From contig JASJBO010000422.1 in NCBI GenBank assembly GCA_030066475.1, positions 1 through 5,915 on the forward strand: a stretch of 5,915 nucleotides of DNA, given 5' to 3'. The notes beneath the pieces were generated by a model that did not search any database, was not told the origin of the DNA, and saw nothing but the letters and a program-made list of their open reading frames with translations. The DNA is from Myxococcota bacterium. Its GTDB lineage: Bacteria > Myxococcota_A > UBA9160 > PR03. Positions within the stretch are counted from its first letter, which is position 1, and each line of letters opens with the position of its first letter. Shown here in pieces: positions 1 to 5,915 of this stretch. The position numbers and the translations under genes are program-made.

Positions 1-16
1 GAAGGCAACCCCGCAA

Positions 17-54
17 GCGCCGCAGGCGCGCGCAGCGAGCCGCAGGCGAGCGAA
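17..54. repeat. Short GC-rich direct repeat with hairpin potential downstream of gad
   Basis: The ten-base word GCCGCAGGCG occurs at 19-28 and again at 39-48, exactly 20 bases apart, in GC-rich sequence with further partial matches. The first copy sits in a perfect five-base-pair hairpin (GCGCC / GGCGC around a GCA loop, 17-29), and the second can form a shorter GCC/GGC stem. It lies just past the stop codon of the minus-strand decarboxylase gene, so it could mark the mRNA 3' end, but no T-tract follows a stem on that strand, so I do not call a terminator. Chance similarity in GC-rich DNA is possible. Confidence 0.3.
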
Positions 55-67
55 GTCCACCAGCCGG

Positions 68-1432
68 TCAGCACTTCGGTGCGGTCCGGACGTGGCCGTG
101 CAGTGCGGGCGGCTTCGCCGTGCCGCCGTGTTCCTGGAGGTAGCGGCAGGCGGCGATGACGTCGTCCGCCAGGTTGTCGATCACGTTCCGGTTGAGATGG
201 GGACGCACGACGGCGCGCAGCGAGAAGACGTCCTCCGCGTTCGGGGGCATCGAGTACGCTGAGAGCACCCACCCCTTCTCGCGCACCTTGAAGGAGACGT
301 CGAACTCGTTGAAGTTCCCGAACTCCTCCTTCAGCGTGAGCGCGACGACGGGAATCCTCTGCGTCTGGTTCATGATGTCGAAGTAGCCGCTCTCGACGAG
401 TCGCGCCCGGAGGTGCTCCGCGTTCTGCACGGTCAGCCGCATGATGCGCTCGTACCCACTGAAGCCGAGCCGGATGAACAGGTAGGCCTGCGCGACGAGC
501 TGCGCCGCGTTGCGGCTGAAATTGAGCGTCGCGGTCGGCGACTCGCCGCCGAGGTAGTTCACGTAGAACACCAGGTCCTCGTTGAAGACCTCGCGCTGGC
601 GGAACACCACCCAGCCGAGACCCGGATAGACCAGCCCGAACTTGTGCGCCGAGGCGTTGATCGAGAGCACCCGCGGCAGCCGGAAGTCCCACTTGTAGTC
701 CGGGTACAGGAACGGATTGACGAAGCCGCCGGAAGCCCCGTCGATGTGCATCGGGACCGAGATCCCGGTCCGCTCCTCGTAGTCGTCGAGCCAGTCGTGG
801 ATCGCCTGGATCTCGTCGTCCTCGCCAGTGAAGGTCTGTCCGGCGATCGCCACCACGCAGATCGTGTTCTCGTCGACGTGCTCCTCCAGGTGCTCCGCCG
901 TGAGCCGGTAGTTCCCGGGCTGGAGCGGCACGATGCGCGGCTCCACGTCGAAGTACTTCATGAACTTCTTCCACACGATCTGGACGTTGCCGCCCGTCAC
1001 CATGTTGGGGCGGCTGGCGTCCTTGCCCGCGGCCCCGCGGGCCTCGCGCCAGTTCCACTTGTGGGCCAGCCCCGCCAGCATGCAGGCCTCGGAGCTGCCC
1101 ACGCACGCCGCCCCGTAGGGCTCGACGCCGGCCGGGCCGTTCCAGAGGTGGTGCAGCATCCTGACCATGCGCTTCTCGAGCTCGTAGCACTGTGGATACA
1201 TGTCGTGGTCGATGTAGTTCACGTGCACGTGGTCGTTCATCAGGTCGCGGAGCTCCGGCTCCGCAAAGGTCGTCACGAAGCTCGAGAGGTTCAGCATGGG
1301 ATTCGAGTCGGTCCACATGCTCGCCTCGAGCGAGGTGCGGGCGGCGCGCGGGGTGAGCCCGTCGGCGGGAAACCGGTCCTTCGGGATCTCGGCCTGGAAG
1401 TCCTCGTAGTCGCTCAGGTTCGAATGGTCCAT
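68..1432 (-). CDS. gadB: Glutamate decarboxylase (PLP-dependent, group II)
   Basis: This enzyme decarboxylates L-glutamate to GABA and CO2 in the cytosol, consuming a proton; in enteric bacteria it serves acid resistance together with a glutamate/GABA antiporter. The 454-residue product is close to the usual 450-470. Visible landmarks are GSSEAC (112-117) in the cofactor-phosphate region, TFTGE (200-204), MHIDGASGGF (228-237) with the pyridine-nitrogen aspartate D231, SINASAHKFG (257-266) with the Schiff-base lysine K264, and a VNYLGG motif (291-296). The ATG at 1432 has a strong Shine-Dalgarno site five bases upstream. The variant after the lysine (LVYPGLGW) looks closer to the actinobacterial/plant type than to the E. 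coli GadA/GadB type, from memory. The C-terminal tail contains HGH (445-447); E. coli GadB uses a C-terminal histidine for pH-dependent self-inhibition, but equivalence is not shown here. No antiporter gene lies in the window. It sits 63 bases downstream of the quinoprotein gene, possibly in one operon. Confidence 0.94.
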   Translation of the reverse strand: MDHSNLSDYEDFQAEIPKDRFPADGLTPRAARTSLEASMWTDSNPMLNLSSFVTTFAEPELRDLMNDHVHVNYIDHDMYPQCYELEKRMVRMLHHLWNGPAGVEPYGAACVGSSEACMLAGLAHKWNWREARGAAGKDASRPNMVTGGNVQIVWKKFMKYFDVEPRIVPLQPGNYRLTAEHLEEHVDENTICVVAIAGQTFTGEDDEIQAIHDWLDDYEERTGISVPMHIDGASGGFVNPFLYPDYKWDFRLPRVLSINASAHKFGLVYPGLGWVVFRQREVFNEDLVFYVNYLGGESPTATLNFSRNAAQLVAQAYLFIRLGFSGYERIMRLTVQNAEHLRARLVESGYFDIMNQTQRIPVVALTLKEEFGNFNEFDVSFKVREKGWVLSAYSMPPNAEDVFSLRAVVRPHLNRNVIDNLADDVIAACRYLQEHGGTAKPPALHGHVRTAPKC

Positions 1433-1437
1433 CGTGT

Positions 1438-1446
1438 CTCCTCCTC
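1438..1446 (-). promoter_or_regulatory. Ribosome binding site of gad
   Basis: The minus strand reads GAGGAGGAG, then ACACG, then ATG at 1432. This strong Shine-Dalgarno match at five-base spacing supports the chosen start. Confidence 0.75.
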
Positions 1447-1495
1447 GGGACCAGAGCGTGCTCCGGTTCCCGGCCTCGCCGTCCGCTGCGTCGGG

Positions 1496-3682
1496 TTACT
1501 GCGCTTCGGCCACCCGTGCCAGCACGTAGGCCTGGATCTGGCGCGCCTCCTCCGCGCTGAGCACGTCGCCGAACGACACCATGCCGTTCGGCTCGCGGAT
1601 GCCGCCCAGCACGATGTCGACGAAGCGCTCGTGGGTCTCGCGGCTGGCGAAACGCAGGTCGGGCACGGCGCCGCCGCCGATCGCCTTGATGCCGTGGCAC
1701 ACGGCGCACCACTCGTGGAACTTGAGCGCGCCCTGGTGGACCTCCTCGGCCGAGGCCTCGAGCTGGAATGGCGCGGGCGGCGGGTCGCCCGGAGGCGGCG
1801 TGACCGGCGGCAGCGGCGCGGTCCCGCCCAGCTTGAAGGTCAGCACGCGGCCGACGCTCTGCACGCCGGCCATCGCGGCGGCCTCGCCGAAGACCAGCGC
1901 GTAGGCGCCGCCCCAGCCGGCCATCACCGTCACGAACTGCTCGCCGTCCACCTCGTAGGTGATCGGCGCGGCGATCACGCCGGTGCCGGCCGGCGCCTGC
2001 CAGAGCTTCTCGCCGTCGGTGGCGCGGTAGGCGACGAAGCGCCCGTCGGCCGTGCCCTGGAACACCAGGTTGCCGCCGGTGGTGAGCGTCCCCCCGTTCC
2101 AGGCCGATTCGTACGGGACGTGCCAGGCCTCCTTCCGCGCCACCGGGTCCCAGGCGACCAGGCGGCCCTCCACCAGGTCGCGCGCCCAGCCGTCCTCGAG
2201 CTCGATGTTCACCTCGATCTGCGTGCCCGTGTTCCAGCCGCGCGGGTCGTACTCGAACTCGGCATCGAACTGGTGCTGGACCGGCATCTCGTTCGCCGGG
2301 ATGTAGACCAGCCCGGTCTCGGGGTTGAACGACATCGGGTGCCAGTTGTGCCCGCCCAGCGTCGAGGGGTAGACGAGCTTGACCTCCTGCCGGTAGTCGC
2401 CCTCGGGCGACTCGACGGGTCTTCCGGTCTCCGGGTCGACCCGCTCGGCCCAGGTCACCTTCACGTAGGGCTCGGCCGAGAGGAACTCGCCGGTCACGCG
2501 GTCGATCACGTAGAAGAAGCCGTTCTTGGGCGCCTGCAGGATCACCTTGCGCCGGCGCCCGTCGAGATCGAGCTCCGCCAGGATGATGTGCTGCGTCGCC
2601 GTGTAGTCCCAGTTGTCGCCCGGGGTCGTCTGGAAGTGCCAGATGAGCTTGCCGTCGGAGGGGCGCAGCGCGAGGATCGACGACAGGTAGAGGTTGTCGC
2701 CGCCGCCCGGGCTGCGGATGTGCCGGCTCCAAGGCGAGCCGTTGCCGGTGCCGACGTAGAGCAGCCCGAGCTCCGGGTCGTAGGCCATCGAGTCCCACAC
2801 CGTGCCGCCCCCGCCGACCTCCCACCACTTGCCGCCCTTCCAGGTGGCGGCCGCGCGCTCGAGCGCCTTCGACTCGAACGGCTGCGAGGGATCGCCCGGC
2901 ACCGTGAAGGTGCGCCAGAGCAGCTCGCCCGAGTCGGGGTCGTAGGCGGAGACGTAGCCGCGCACGCCGAACTCGGCGCCGCCGTTGCCGATGACCACCT
3001 TGCCCTCGACCACGCGCGGCGCCCCGGTGATCGTATAGGCCTTCGACTGGTCGACGGTGACCGTCTCCCAGACCACCGCGCCCGTGGCGGCGTCGAGTGC
3101 CAGCAGCCGGCCGTCGAGCGTCCCGGAGAACACCCGGCCGCGGTAGACGGCCACGCCGCGGTTCACCACGTCGCAGCAGGCGATCCGGCCCCAGCGCCGC
3201 GGCACCTTCGGATCGTGGGTCCAGATCATCTCGCCGGTGCGCGCGTCGATGGCGTACACCACGCTCCAGGGGCCGGTGGCGAACAGCACGCCGTCGACCG
3301 CGATCGGCGTCGACTCCACCCCGCGGTTGGTGCCGAGATCGATGCTCCAGGCCAGGCCCAGCCCGTCGACGTTGCCCGCGTGGATCTGGTCGAGCGGGCT
3401 GAAGCGCTGCTCGCTCTGGGTGCGGCCGTGGGCGAGCCAGTCGCCGGGGGGCGAGCCCGCGTCGCGCAGCCTGGCTGCGTCGATCGCCGCGGTCGCCGCG
3501 CGGATCCGCTCGCGGCGGGCCTCGGCGCTCTCCGGGGCCGGTGCCGCCGGACCCGGCTCGGCATCCGGAGCCGCGGCCCGAGAGGCGGACTGCTGCGCCG
3601 CGTCGTCCCCGCCGCCGCACGCCGCGGCGACGAGCAGCGCGGCCAGCAGCCCCGCCGCGGCGAATCCGGTCGATTGGCGCAT
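1496..3682 (-). CDS. PQQ-dependent quinohemoprotein alcohol dehydrogenase with C-terminal cytochrome c, putative lipoprotein
   Basis: The likely reaction is oxidation of an alcohol to an aldehyde outside the cytoplasmic membrane, with electrons passing from PQQ to a covalently bound heme c. The 728-residue product has, in order: a hydrophobic signal peptide ending AAAC at Cys22, a permissive lipobox; an Ala/Pro-rich spacer (about 23-60); an eight-bladed quinoprotein propeller (about 78-600) with repeated GxxxW-type blade motifs; and, after a Pro-rich linker (621-638), a cytochrome c domain with CAVCH (659-663) and likely Met701 as distal ligand. The vicinal cysteine pair C169-C170 (ACCDVVNRG) that stacks on PQQ is present, as are the GDNWDY motif with probable catalytic D359 and [12 protein letters not shown] with K386. 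The position two after D359 is Thr361, not Asp, so this looks calcium-type rather than lanthanide-type. The architecture matches type II quinohemoprotein dehydrogenases, but a lipid anchor is less usual and rests on a weak lipobox. Substrate cannot be read from the sequence. The ATG at 3682 has a strong Shine-Dalgarno site. Confidence 0.93.
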   Translation of the reverse strand: MRQSTGFAAAGLLAALLVAAACGGGDDAAQQSASRAAAPDAEPGPAAPAPESAEARRERIRAATAAIDAARLRDAGSPPGDWLAHGRTQSEQRFSPLDQIHAGNVDGLGLAWSIDLGTNRGVESTPIAVDGVLFATGPWSVVYAIDARTGEMIWTHDPKVPRRWGRIACCDVVNRGVAVYRGRVFSGTLDGRLLALDAATGAVVWETVTVDQSKAYTITGAPRVVEGKVVIGNGGAEFGVRGYVSAYDPDSGELLWRTFTVPGDPSQPFESKALERAAATWKGGKWWEVGGGGTVWDSMAYDPELGLLYVGTGNGSPWSRHIRSPGGGDNLYLSSILALRPSDGKLIWHFQTTPGDNWDYTATQHIILAELDLDGRRRKVILQAPKNGFFYVIDRVTGEFLSAEPYVKVTWAERVDPETGRPVESPEGDYRQEVKLVYPSTLGGHNWHPMSFNPETGLVYIPANEMPVQHQFDAEFEYDPRGWNTGTQIEVNIELEDGWARDLVEGRLVAWDPVARKEAWHVPYESAWNGGTLTTGGNLVFQGTADGRFVAYRATDGEKLWQAPAGTGVIAAPITYEVDGEQFVTVMAGWGGAYALVFGEAAAMAGVQSVGRVLTFKLGGTAPLPPVTPPPGDPPPAPFQLEASAEEVHQGALKFHEWCAVCHGIKAIGGGAVPDLRFASRETHERFVDIVLGGIREPNGMVSFGDVLSAEEARQIQAYVLARVAEAQ

Positions 3683-3684
3683 GT

Positions 3685-3694
3685 CCCCTCCTCC
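3685..3694 (-). promoter_or_regulatory. Ribosome binding site of the quinoprotein dehydrogenase
   Basis: The minus strand reads GGAGGAGGGG, then AC, then ATG at 3682. The GGAGG part lies seven bases from the start codon. This fixes the start at the first residue of a good signal peptide. Confidence 0.75.
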
Positions 3695-3714
3695 GCCAGG
3701 CTCGCGAGGCCGCC

Positions 3715-3720
3715 ATCATA
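3715..3720 (-). promoter_or_regulatory. Putative -10 box upstream of the quinoprotein dehydrogenase
   Basis: TATGAT on the minus strand is one mismatch from the sigma-70 consensus TATAAT and stands out in this GC-rich gap. Transcription would start near 3708 and give a leader of about 25 bases carrying the Shine-Dalgarno site. I find no good -35 box or TGn extension, so the promoter is tentative. The rest of the 3683-3806 gap shows nothing else I can support, and no T-tracted terminator for the upstream cbiX gene. Confidence 0.45.
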
Positions 3721-3806
3721 CCCCCGACGGCGGGCGCCGGGACCAGCAGGCTGCCGGGGCGGCGCCCGAGAGGTTGTGCCAGATGCTGAACAGCGCGCTG
3801 GCCGAC

Positions 3807-4169
3807 TCACGTCGCTTCGACGCGCTCCAGCACGACGTCGAGCAGGGCGTCGTGCACGCCGAGTGGCTCGCTCACTCGCACCGCAACGCCGGGATGCCGC
3901 CGGGTGGCCTCACGCACCAGCGTGGGGATGTCGCGGGTGGAGTGGCGGCCCGGCACCAGGAAGTAGGGGTGCACGACGATCTCGCTCGCGCCCGCCGCCA
4001 CGCAGGCGTCGATCGCCTCGCCGAGCGTGGGCGAGGCCAGCTCCATGTGGGCCGGCTCCACCAGGCAGTCGGGGCGGCGTCGGCGCAGGCGCGTCGCAAT
4101 CTCGTCGAGCACCGCGTTCGCCTCGGCCCTGCGGCTGCCGTGGTCGACCAGCACGATGGCGCGCTTCAC
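3807..4169 (-). CDS. cbiX: Short CbiX/SirB-type sirohydrochlorin chelatase
   Basis: Members of this family insert cobalt or iron into sirohydrochlorin, for anaerobic cobalamin or siroheme synthesis. Reading from the GTG at 4169 gives 120 residues, the size of the single-domain form that acts as a homodimer. Visible motifs are IVLVDHGSRR (5-14) with metal-binding candidate His10, HMELASP (41-47), HPYFLVPGRH (67-76) and RDIP (79-82); the second metal-binding histidine is His67 or, more likely by the GxHxxxDIP pattern, His76. The same frame stays open upstream to about 4487, but that part overlaps the ferredoxin gene in another frame and adds an arginine-rich stretch with no family resemblance, so the GTG start is preferred; a weak GGTAGG precedes it. 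It begins 5 bases after the ferredoxin stop, suggesting translational coupling. Which metal it uses is unknown, and no other cobalamin or siroheme gene is in the window. Confidence 0.82.
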   Translation of the reverse strand: MKRAIVLVDHGSRRAEANAVLDEIATRLRRRRPDCLVEPAHMELASPTLGEAIDACVAAGASEIVVHPYFLVPGRHSTRDIPTLVREATRRHPGVAVRVSEPLGVHDALLDVVLERVEAT

Positions 4170-4174
4170 CGCGC

Positions 4175-4456
4175 CTACCAGTAGCGGGCCCGGACCGCCA
4201 CGTCGCCGGACACCCGGACCCGGCAGGCCAGCCGCAGGTTCGACGGCGTGCGGTTGCGCGCCTTGGCGCCGCGCTCGGCGTCGGTCTCCGGGCCGGCCGC
4301 GCCGCGCAGGATCTCGACCCCGCAGCGGGCGCACAGACCGTCGGCGCCACAGGCGCGCGCAAGCGGCAGCCCGGCGAGTCGCGTCGCCTCGAGCAGCGTC
4401 GTCCCCGCGGGCACGGCGACCTCGCGATCGGAGGGTGCGAAACGGACCCTTACCAC
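4175..4456 (-). CDS. [2Fe-2S] ferredoxin, plant/adrenodoxin fold
   Basis: This is a 93-residue one-electron carrier with a beta-grasp [2Fe-2S] domain. The four cluster ligands are visible: Cys36, Cys42 and Cys45 in ACGADGLCARC (CX5CX2C), and Cys78 in RLACRV. The N-terminal VRVRFAPSDREVAVPAGTTL pattern and the PxGxTLLEAxxxAGL helix are typical. Residues 54-72 form a charged variable loop. The start is a GTG at 4456, with no other ATG, GTG or TTG in frame close upstream. It has only a distant GAGGG and no well-placed Shine-Dalgarno site, and instead a TATGCT -10-like box 6 bases before the GTG, compatible with a leaderless mRNA. It precedes the chelatase gene by 5 bases and is divergent from cinA. 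Its redox partner is unknown; the chelatase context suggests tetrapyrrole or Fe-S related electron supply, as an inference only. Confidence 0.88.
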   Translation of the reverse strand: MVRVRFAPSDREVAVPAGTTLLEATRLAGLPLARACGADGLCARCGVEILRGAAGPETDAERGAKARNRTPSNLRLACRVRVSGDVAVRARYW

Positions 4457-4462
4457 GCGCGC

Positions 4463-4468
4463 AGCATA
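4463..4468 (-). promoter_or_regulatory. Putative -10 box for leaderless ferredoxin-cbiX transcript
   Basis: The minus strand reads TATGCT, then GCGCGC, then the GTG start of the ferredoxin. A sigma-70 type box six bases before the start codon places the transcript start at or next to the G of GTG. No convincing -35 box or TGn extension is visible. Confidence 0.4.
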
Positions 4469-4512
4469 ACCCTCGGCGCGCGCGCATGGCGAGCGGGGCC
4501 CACCGGACGCCC

Positions 4513-4521
4513 TGCTATGCT
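4513..4521 (+). promoter_or_regulatory. Putative extended -10 promoter for leaderless cinA transcript
   Basis: The sequence TGCTATGCT is an extended -10 element (TGn-TATGCT), followed by GCCGCC and then the ATG at 4528. The spacing puts the transcription start at or next to the A of ATG. No Shine-Dalgarno sequence is present upstream of this ATG, which fits leaderless translation. No -35 box is evident, and extended -10 promoters often lack one. Confidence 0.45.
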
Positions 4522-4527
4522 GCCGCC

Positions 4528-5253
4528 ATGCCGACCGCCGCCATCGTCGTCATCGGCAACGAGATCCTCTCCGGGAAGGTCGTCGACACCAATTCCCCCT
4601 ACCTGTGCCGCGAGCTGCGCGAGGTCGGTGCCGAGGTGGGCCGCGTGCTGGTGATCCCCGACGACGTGGAGATCATCGGCCGCGAGGTGCGAGCGCTCAG
4701 CGACGCCTTCGACTTCGTGCTCACGTCGGGGGGTGTGGGCCCGACGCACGACGACATGACCATGGACGGCATTGCCCGCGCCTTCGCGCGCAAGATCGAG
4801 ATCAACGAGTCGATCGTGGCGCGCATCGCCCGGGCGCAGGGCAAGCAGCCCAACGAGAGCCAGGTGAAGATGGCGGCGATTCCCGAGGGCGCGACCCTGA
4901 TCGACGCCGGCGACCTCTGGTTCCCCGTGGTCGTGGTCGAGAACGTGCACATCTTCCCGGGCATCCCGGAGCTGTTGCGCCAGAAGTTCGAGGCGATCCG
5001 GCTGCGCTTCAAGGGCGTGCCCTTCGTGCTCAAGCGCGTCTTCGTGCGCAAGCGCGAGAGCGACATCGCCGAGACGCTGAACGAGCTGCTCGGCGACTTT
5101 CCCGACCTCCAGCTCGGCTCCTATCCGAAGATCGCGCAGGAGGAGTTCCGCGTGATGCTCACGCTCGAGTCCCGCGATGCGGGCTACGTGCAGCGCGCCC
5201 TCGACGCGTTGCTCGAGCGCCTGCCCGCCGGCGCCGTGCACCGGGTGGAGTGA
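4528..5253 (+). CDS. cinA: CinA-family protein, MoCF/molybdopterin-binding domain only
   Basis: This 241-residue protein consists of one MoaB/MogA-like domain as found at the N-terminus of CinA and of eukaryotic FAD synthase (FLAD1). Visible motifs are IVVIGNEILSGK (6-17), SGGVGPTHDD (67-76) with the phosphate-binding glycine loop, IFPGIP (142-147) and LGSYP (196-200). CinA proteins act on nucleotide cofactors such as ADP-ribose or FAD pyrophosphate bonds. Full-length CinA is about 410-430 residues and ends in a nicotinamide-nucleotide amidase domain, absent here because the frame stops at TGA 5251-5253 after an apparently complete domain. The LGSYP-to-LTLESRD region recalls the FLAD1 N-terminal domain. 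This single-domain form is known in many bacteria under the label competence/damage-inducible protein A, and there is no sign of a competence role. The ATG at 4528 directly begins the conserved first strand. The next gene follows in the same frame. Confidence 0.9.
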   Translation: MPTAAIVVIGNEILSGKVVDTNSPYLCRELREVGAEVGRVLVIPDDVEIIGREVRALSDAFDFVLTSGGVGPTHDDMTMDGIARAFARKIEINESIVARIARAQGKQPNESQVKMAAIPEGATLIDAGDLWFPVVVVENVHIFPGIPELLRQKFEAIRLRFKGVPFVLKRVFVRKRESDIAETLNELLGDFPDLQLGSYPKIAQEEFRVMLTLESRDAGYVQRALDALLERLPAGAVHRVE

Positions 5254-5313
5254 CTGGACCCCGCAGCCCGCGATCCGCTGCTGCGCGCGCTCGCCTACGG
5301 CCATCCGCTGCTG

Positions 5314-5691
5314 ATGCTGCTGGCGCTGTCGCTGGCCGGACTCGCGCTCCAGAGCGGTCTGCGGCTGCGGCGGCTGCGGCGCGGCGGCGCCGCGGCGCGC
5401 GCCGATCGCGCCCGGCACCTGCGCCTGGCGAAGCCGGCGGTCGCGCTGGTGCTCGTCGGCTTCGCGGGCGGCCCGCTGTCGATGGCCTTCCTGCGCGGCC
5501 GCGAGCCGTTCGACACCGCTCACGCGCTGGCCGGCACTACCGCGGCGCTGCTCTTCGCCGCGACCGCCCTGCTGGGCCGTCGCCTCGAGCGGGGCCGTTC
5601 GCGACCACACGAAGCCCACGCCCTGCTCGCCGCGCTGGCCACGCTGGCCGCCGGCGCCGCCGCCATCACGGGCTTCGTGCTCCTCCCGTGA
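5314..5691 (+). CDS. Small four-helix membrane protein, DUF4079-like; true start probably upstream near 5254
   Basis: From the first ATG the product has 125 residues with about four hydrophobic segments (1-16, 38-58, 69-87, 101-123) separated by short arginine-rich loops. Histidines fall near helix ends: His35 in RARHLRL, His70 in DTAHALAG, and His99 and His102 in HEAHALLA, followed by AITGFVL. This layout resembles DUF4079, a small membrane family with conserved histidines reminiscent of b-type heme proteins; heme binding is an inference. The open frame continues upstream to the codon after the cinA TGA, and that part encodes AYGHPLL, a family-like first histidine before helix 1. It contains no ATG, GTG or TTG, only CTG codons (5254, 5278, 5281, 5308, 5311). 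Starting at CTG 5254 gives 145 residues, a better family length, with GGTGGAG just before the TGA as a possible ribosome site. It is probably co-expressed with cinA. Confidence 0.68.
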   Translation: MLLALSLAGLALQSGLRLRRLRRGGAAARADRARHLRLAKPAVALVLVGFAGGPLSMAFLRGREPFDTAHALAGTTAALLFAATALLGRRLERGRSRPHEAHALLAALATLAAGAAAITGFVLLP

Positions 5692-5694
5692 GTC

Positions 5695-5915
5695 CTAGGG
5701 CACCGACACCAGGTCGGCGAACAGCGAGTAGAACTGACCGTTGCGCGAGACCTCGACGCCTTGGAGCTGGAGGCCCAGGAACTCCGGCAGCGGGAAGCTT
5801 CCCAGCCCGGCGGCCAGGTCGGGCAGCACCAGCGCCAGCAGGTTCGGCAACACGATCTGGAGCACCGCTTCGTTGGTGTTCACGAAGTTGTCGAGCAGCG
5901 CCACGGTGATGTCGG
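5695..5915 (-). CDS. C-terminal fragment of an unrecognised protein, cut by the window edge
   Basis: Seventy-two codons and a TAG stop are visible, and the frame stays open to the window end, so the start lies outside. A GTG at 5904 is merely an internal valine candidate. The fragment is rich in Leu and Val (LQIVLPNLLALVLPDL) followed by SFPLPEFLGLQLQGVEVSRNG and ends SLFADLVSVP. This alternation of amphipathic leucine-rich segments, a PLPEF-type turn and a final beta-like segment recalls the C-termini of large secreted or surface proteins in deltaproteobacterial and myxobacterial genomes, as an impression only. I cannot name a family or function. Its stop codon faces the stop of the DUF4079-like gene with only three bases between them. 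Confidence 0.7.
   Translation of the reverse strand, partial: DITVALLDNFVNTNEAVLQIVLPNLLALVLPDLAAGLGSFPLPEFLGLQLQGVEVSRNGQFYSLFADLVSVP

Noticed and set aside
1433..1495. A separate promoter or terminator between the quinoprotein gene and gad
   Set aside because: Apart from the Shine-Dalgarno site I see no -10-like hexamer and no T-tracted hairpin in these 63 bases.
3721..3806. Possible intrinsic terminator of cbiX in the GC-rich inverted repeats around 3728-3771
   Set aside because: GC-rich pairing is possible but no T-tract follows on the minus strand, so it does not meet the pattern of an intrinsic terminator.
4170..4487. Upstream extension of the chelatase frame to an ATG at 4487, giving 226 residues
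   Set aside because: The added 106 residues overlap the ferredoxin gene in another frame and are arginine-rich without family similarity. The GTG at 4169 begins the conserved first strand and matches the 120-residue single-domain family length.
413..4654. A plus-strand frame open for more than 1,400 codons, antisense to gad, the quinoprotein gene, cbiX and the ferredoxin gene
   Set aside because: Its product is a low-complexity Arg/Ala/Val/His/Leu-rich shadow with no domain. High GC at third codon positions removes stop codons from the opposite strand, and the minus-strand genes carry clear family motifs.
4450..5619. A minus-strand frame of nearly 390 codons antisense to cinA and the membrane protein
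   Set aside because: The composition (Gln, His, Arg, Ala, Glu rich) is that of an antisense shadow. The plus-strand CinA motifs are unambiguous.
4605..5909. A long plus-strand frame overlapping cinA and the membrane protein in another phase
   Set aside because: Extremely Arg/Ala/Pro-rich translation typical of a wrong frame in GC-rich DNA.

Overview
The window is very GC-rich DNA (about 70% by eye) with tightly packed protein genes. I see no tRNA, rRNA, CRISPR array, insertion sequence or phage gene. The base composition, the mix of gene families and the style of the truncated protein at the right edge suggest an environmental, probably uncultivated proteobacterium-like lineage (Deltaproteobacteria, Myxococcota or Binatota type). 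That placement is an inference from general look and not from a marker gene.

Layout, left to right. Positions 1-67 are non-coding and hold a short GC-rich repeat with hairpin potential. A glutamate decarboxylase gene (68-1432, minus) lies 63 bases downstream of a long gene for a lipoprotein-like PQQ-dependent alcohol dehydrogenase with a C-terminal cytochrome c domain (1496-3682, minus). Both have strong Shine-Dalgarno sites, and a TATGAT -10 box sits just upstream of the dehydrogenase, so they may form one operon. Next is a two-gene minus-strand unit: a [2Fe-2S] ferredoxin (4175-4456) followed 5 bases later by a short CbiX/SirB-type sirohydrochlorin chelatase (3807-4169). Divergent from it on the plus strand is a CinA-family molybdopterin-binding-domain protein (4528-5253). 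After it, in the same reading frame, comes a small four-helix membrane protein resembling DUF4079 (5314-5691, probably beginning further upstream). The window ends in the C-terminus of an unrecognised minus-strand protein (5695-5915) that converges on the membrane protein with a 3-base gap.

How the genes may work together: the dehydrogenase is an envelope enzyme passing electrons from alcohols through PQQ and heme c. Glutamate decarboxylase is cytosolic and makes GABA while consuming a proton. No metabolic link between the two is evident. The ferredoxin and chelatase form a plausible tetrapyrrole/Fe-S pair. Most of the region is ordinary metabolism. The two points most worth a second look are the mirrored -10 boxes placed exactly 6 bases before the start codons of the divergent ferredoxin and cinA genes, which suggest leaderless transcripts, and the missing canonical start codon for the DUF4079-like protein, whose frame is separated from cinA by one TGA. 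I found no convincing new multi-gene system.
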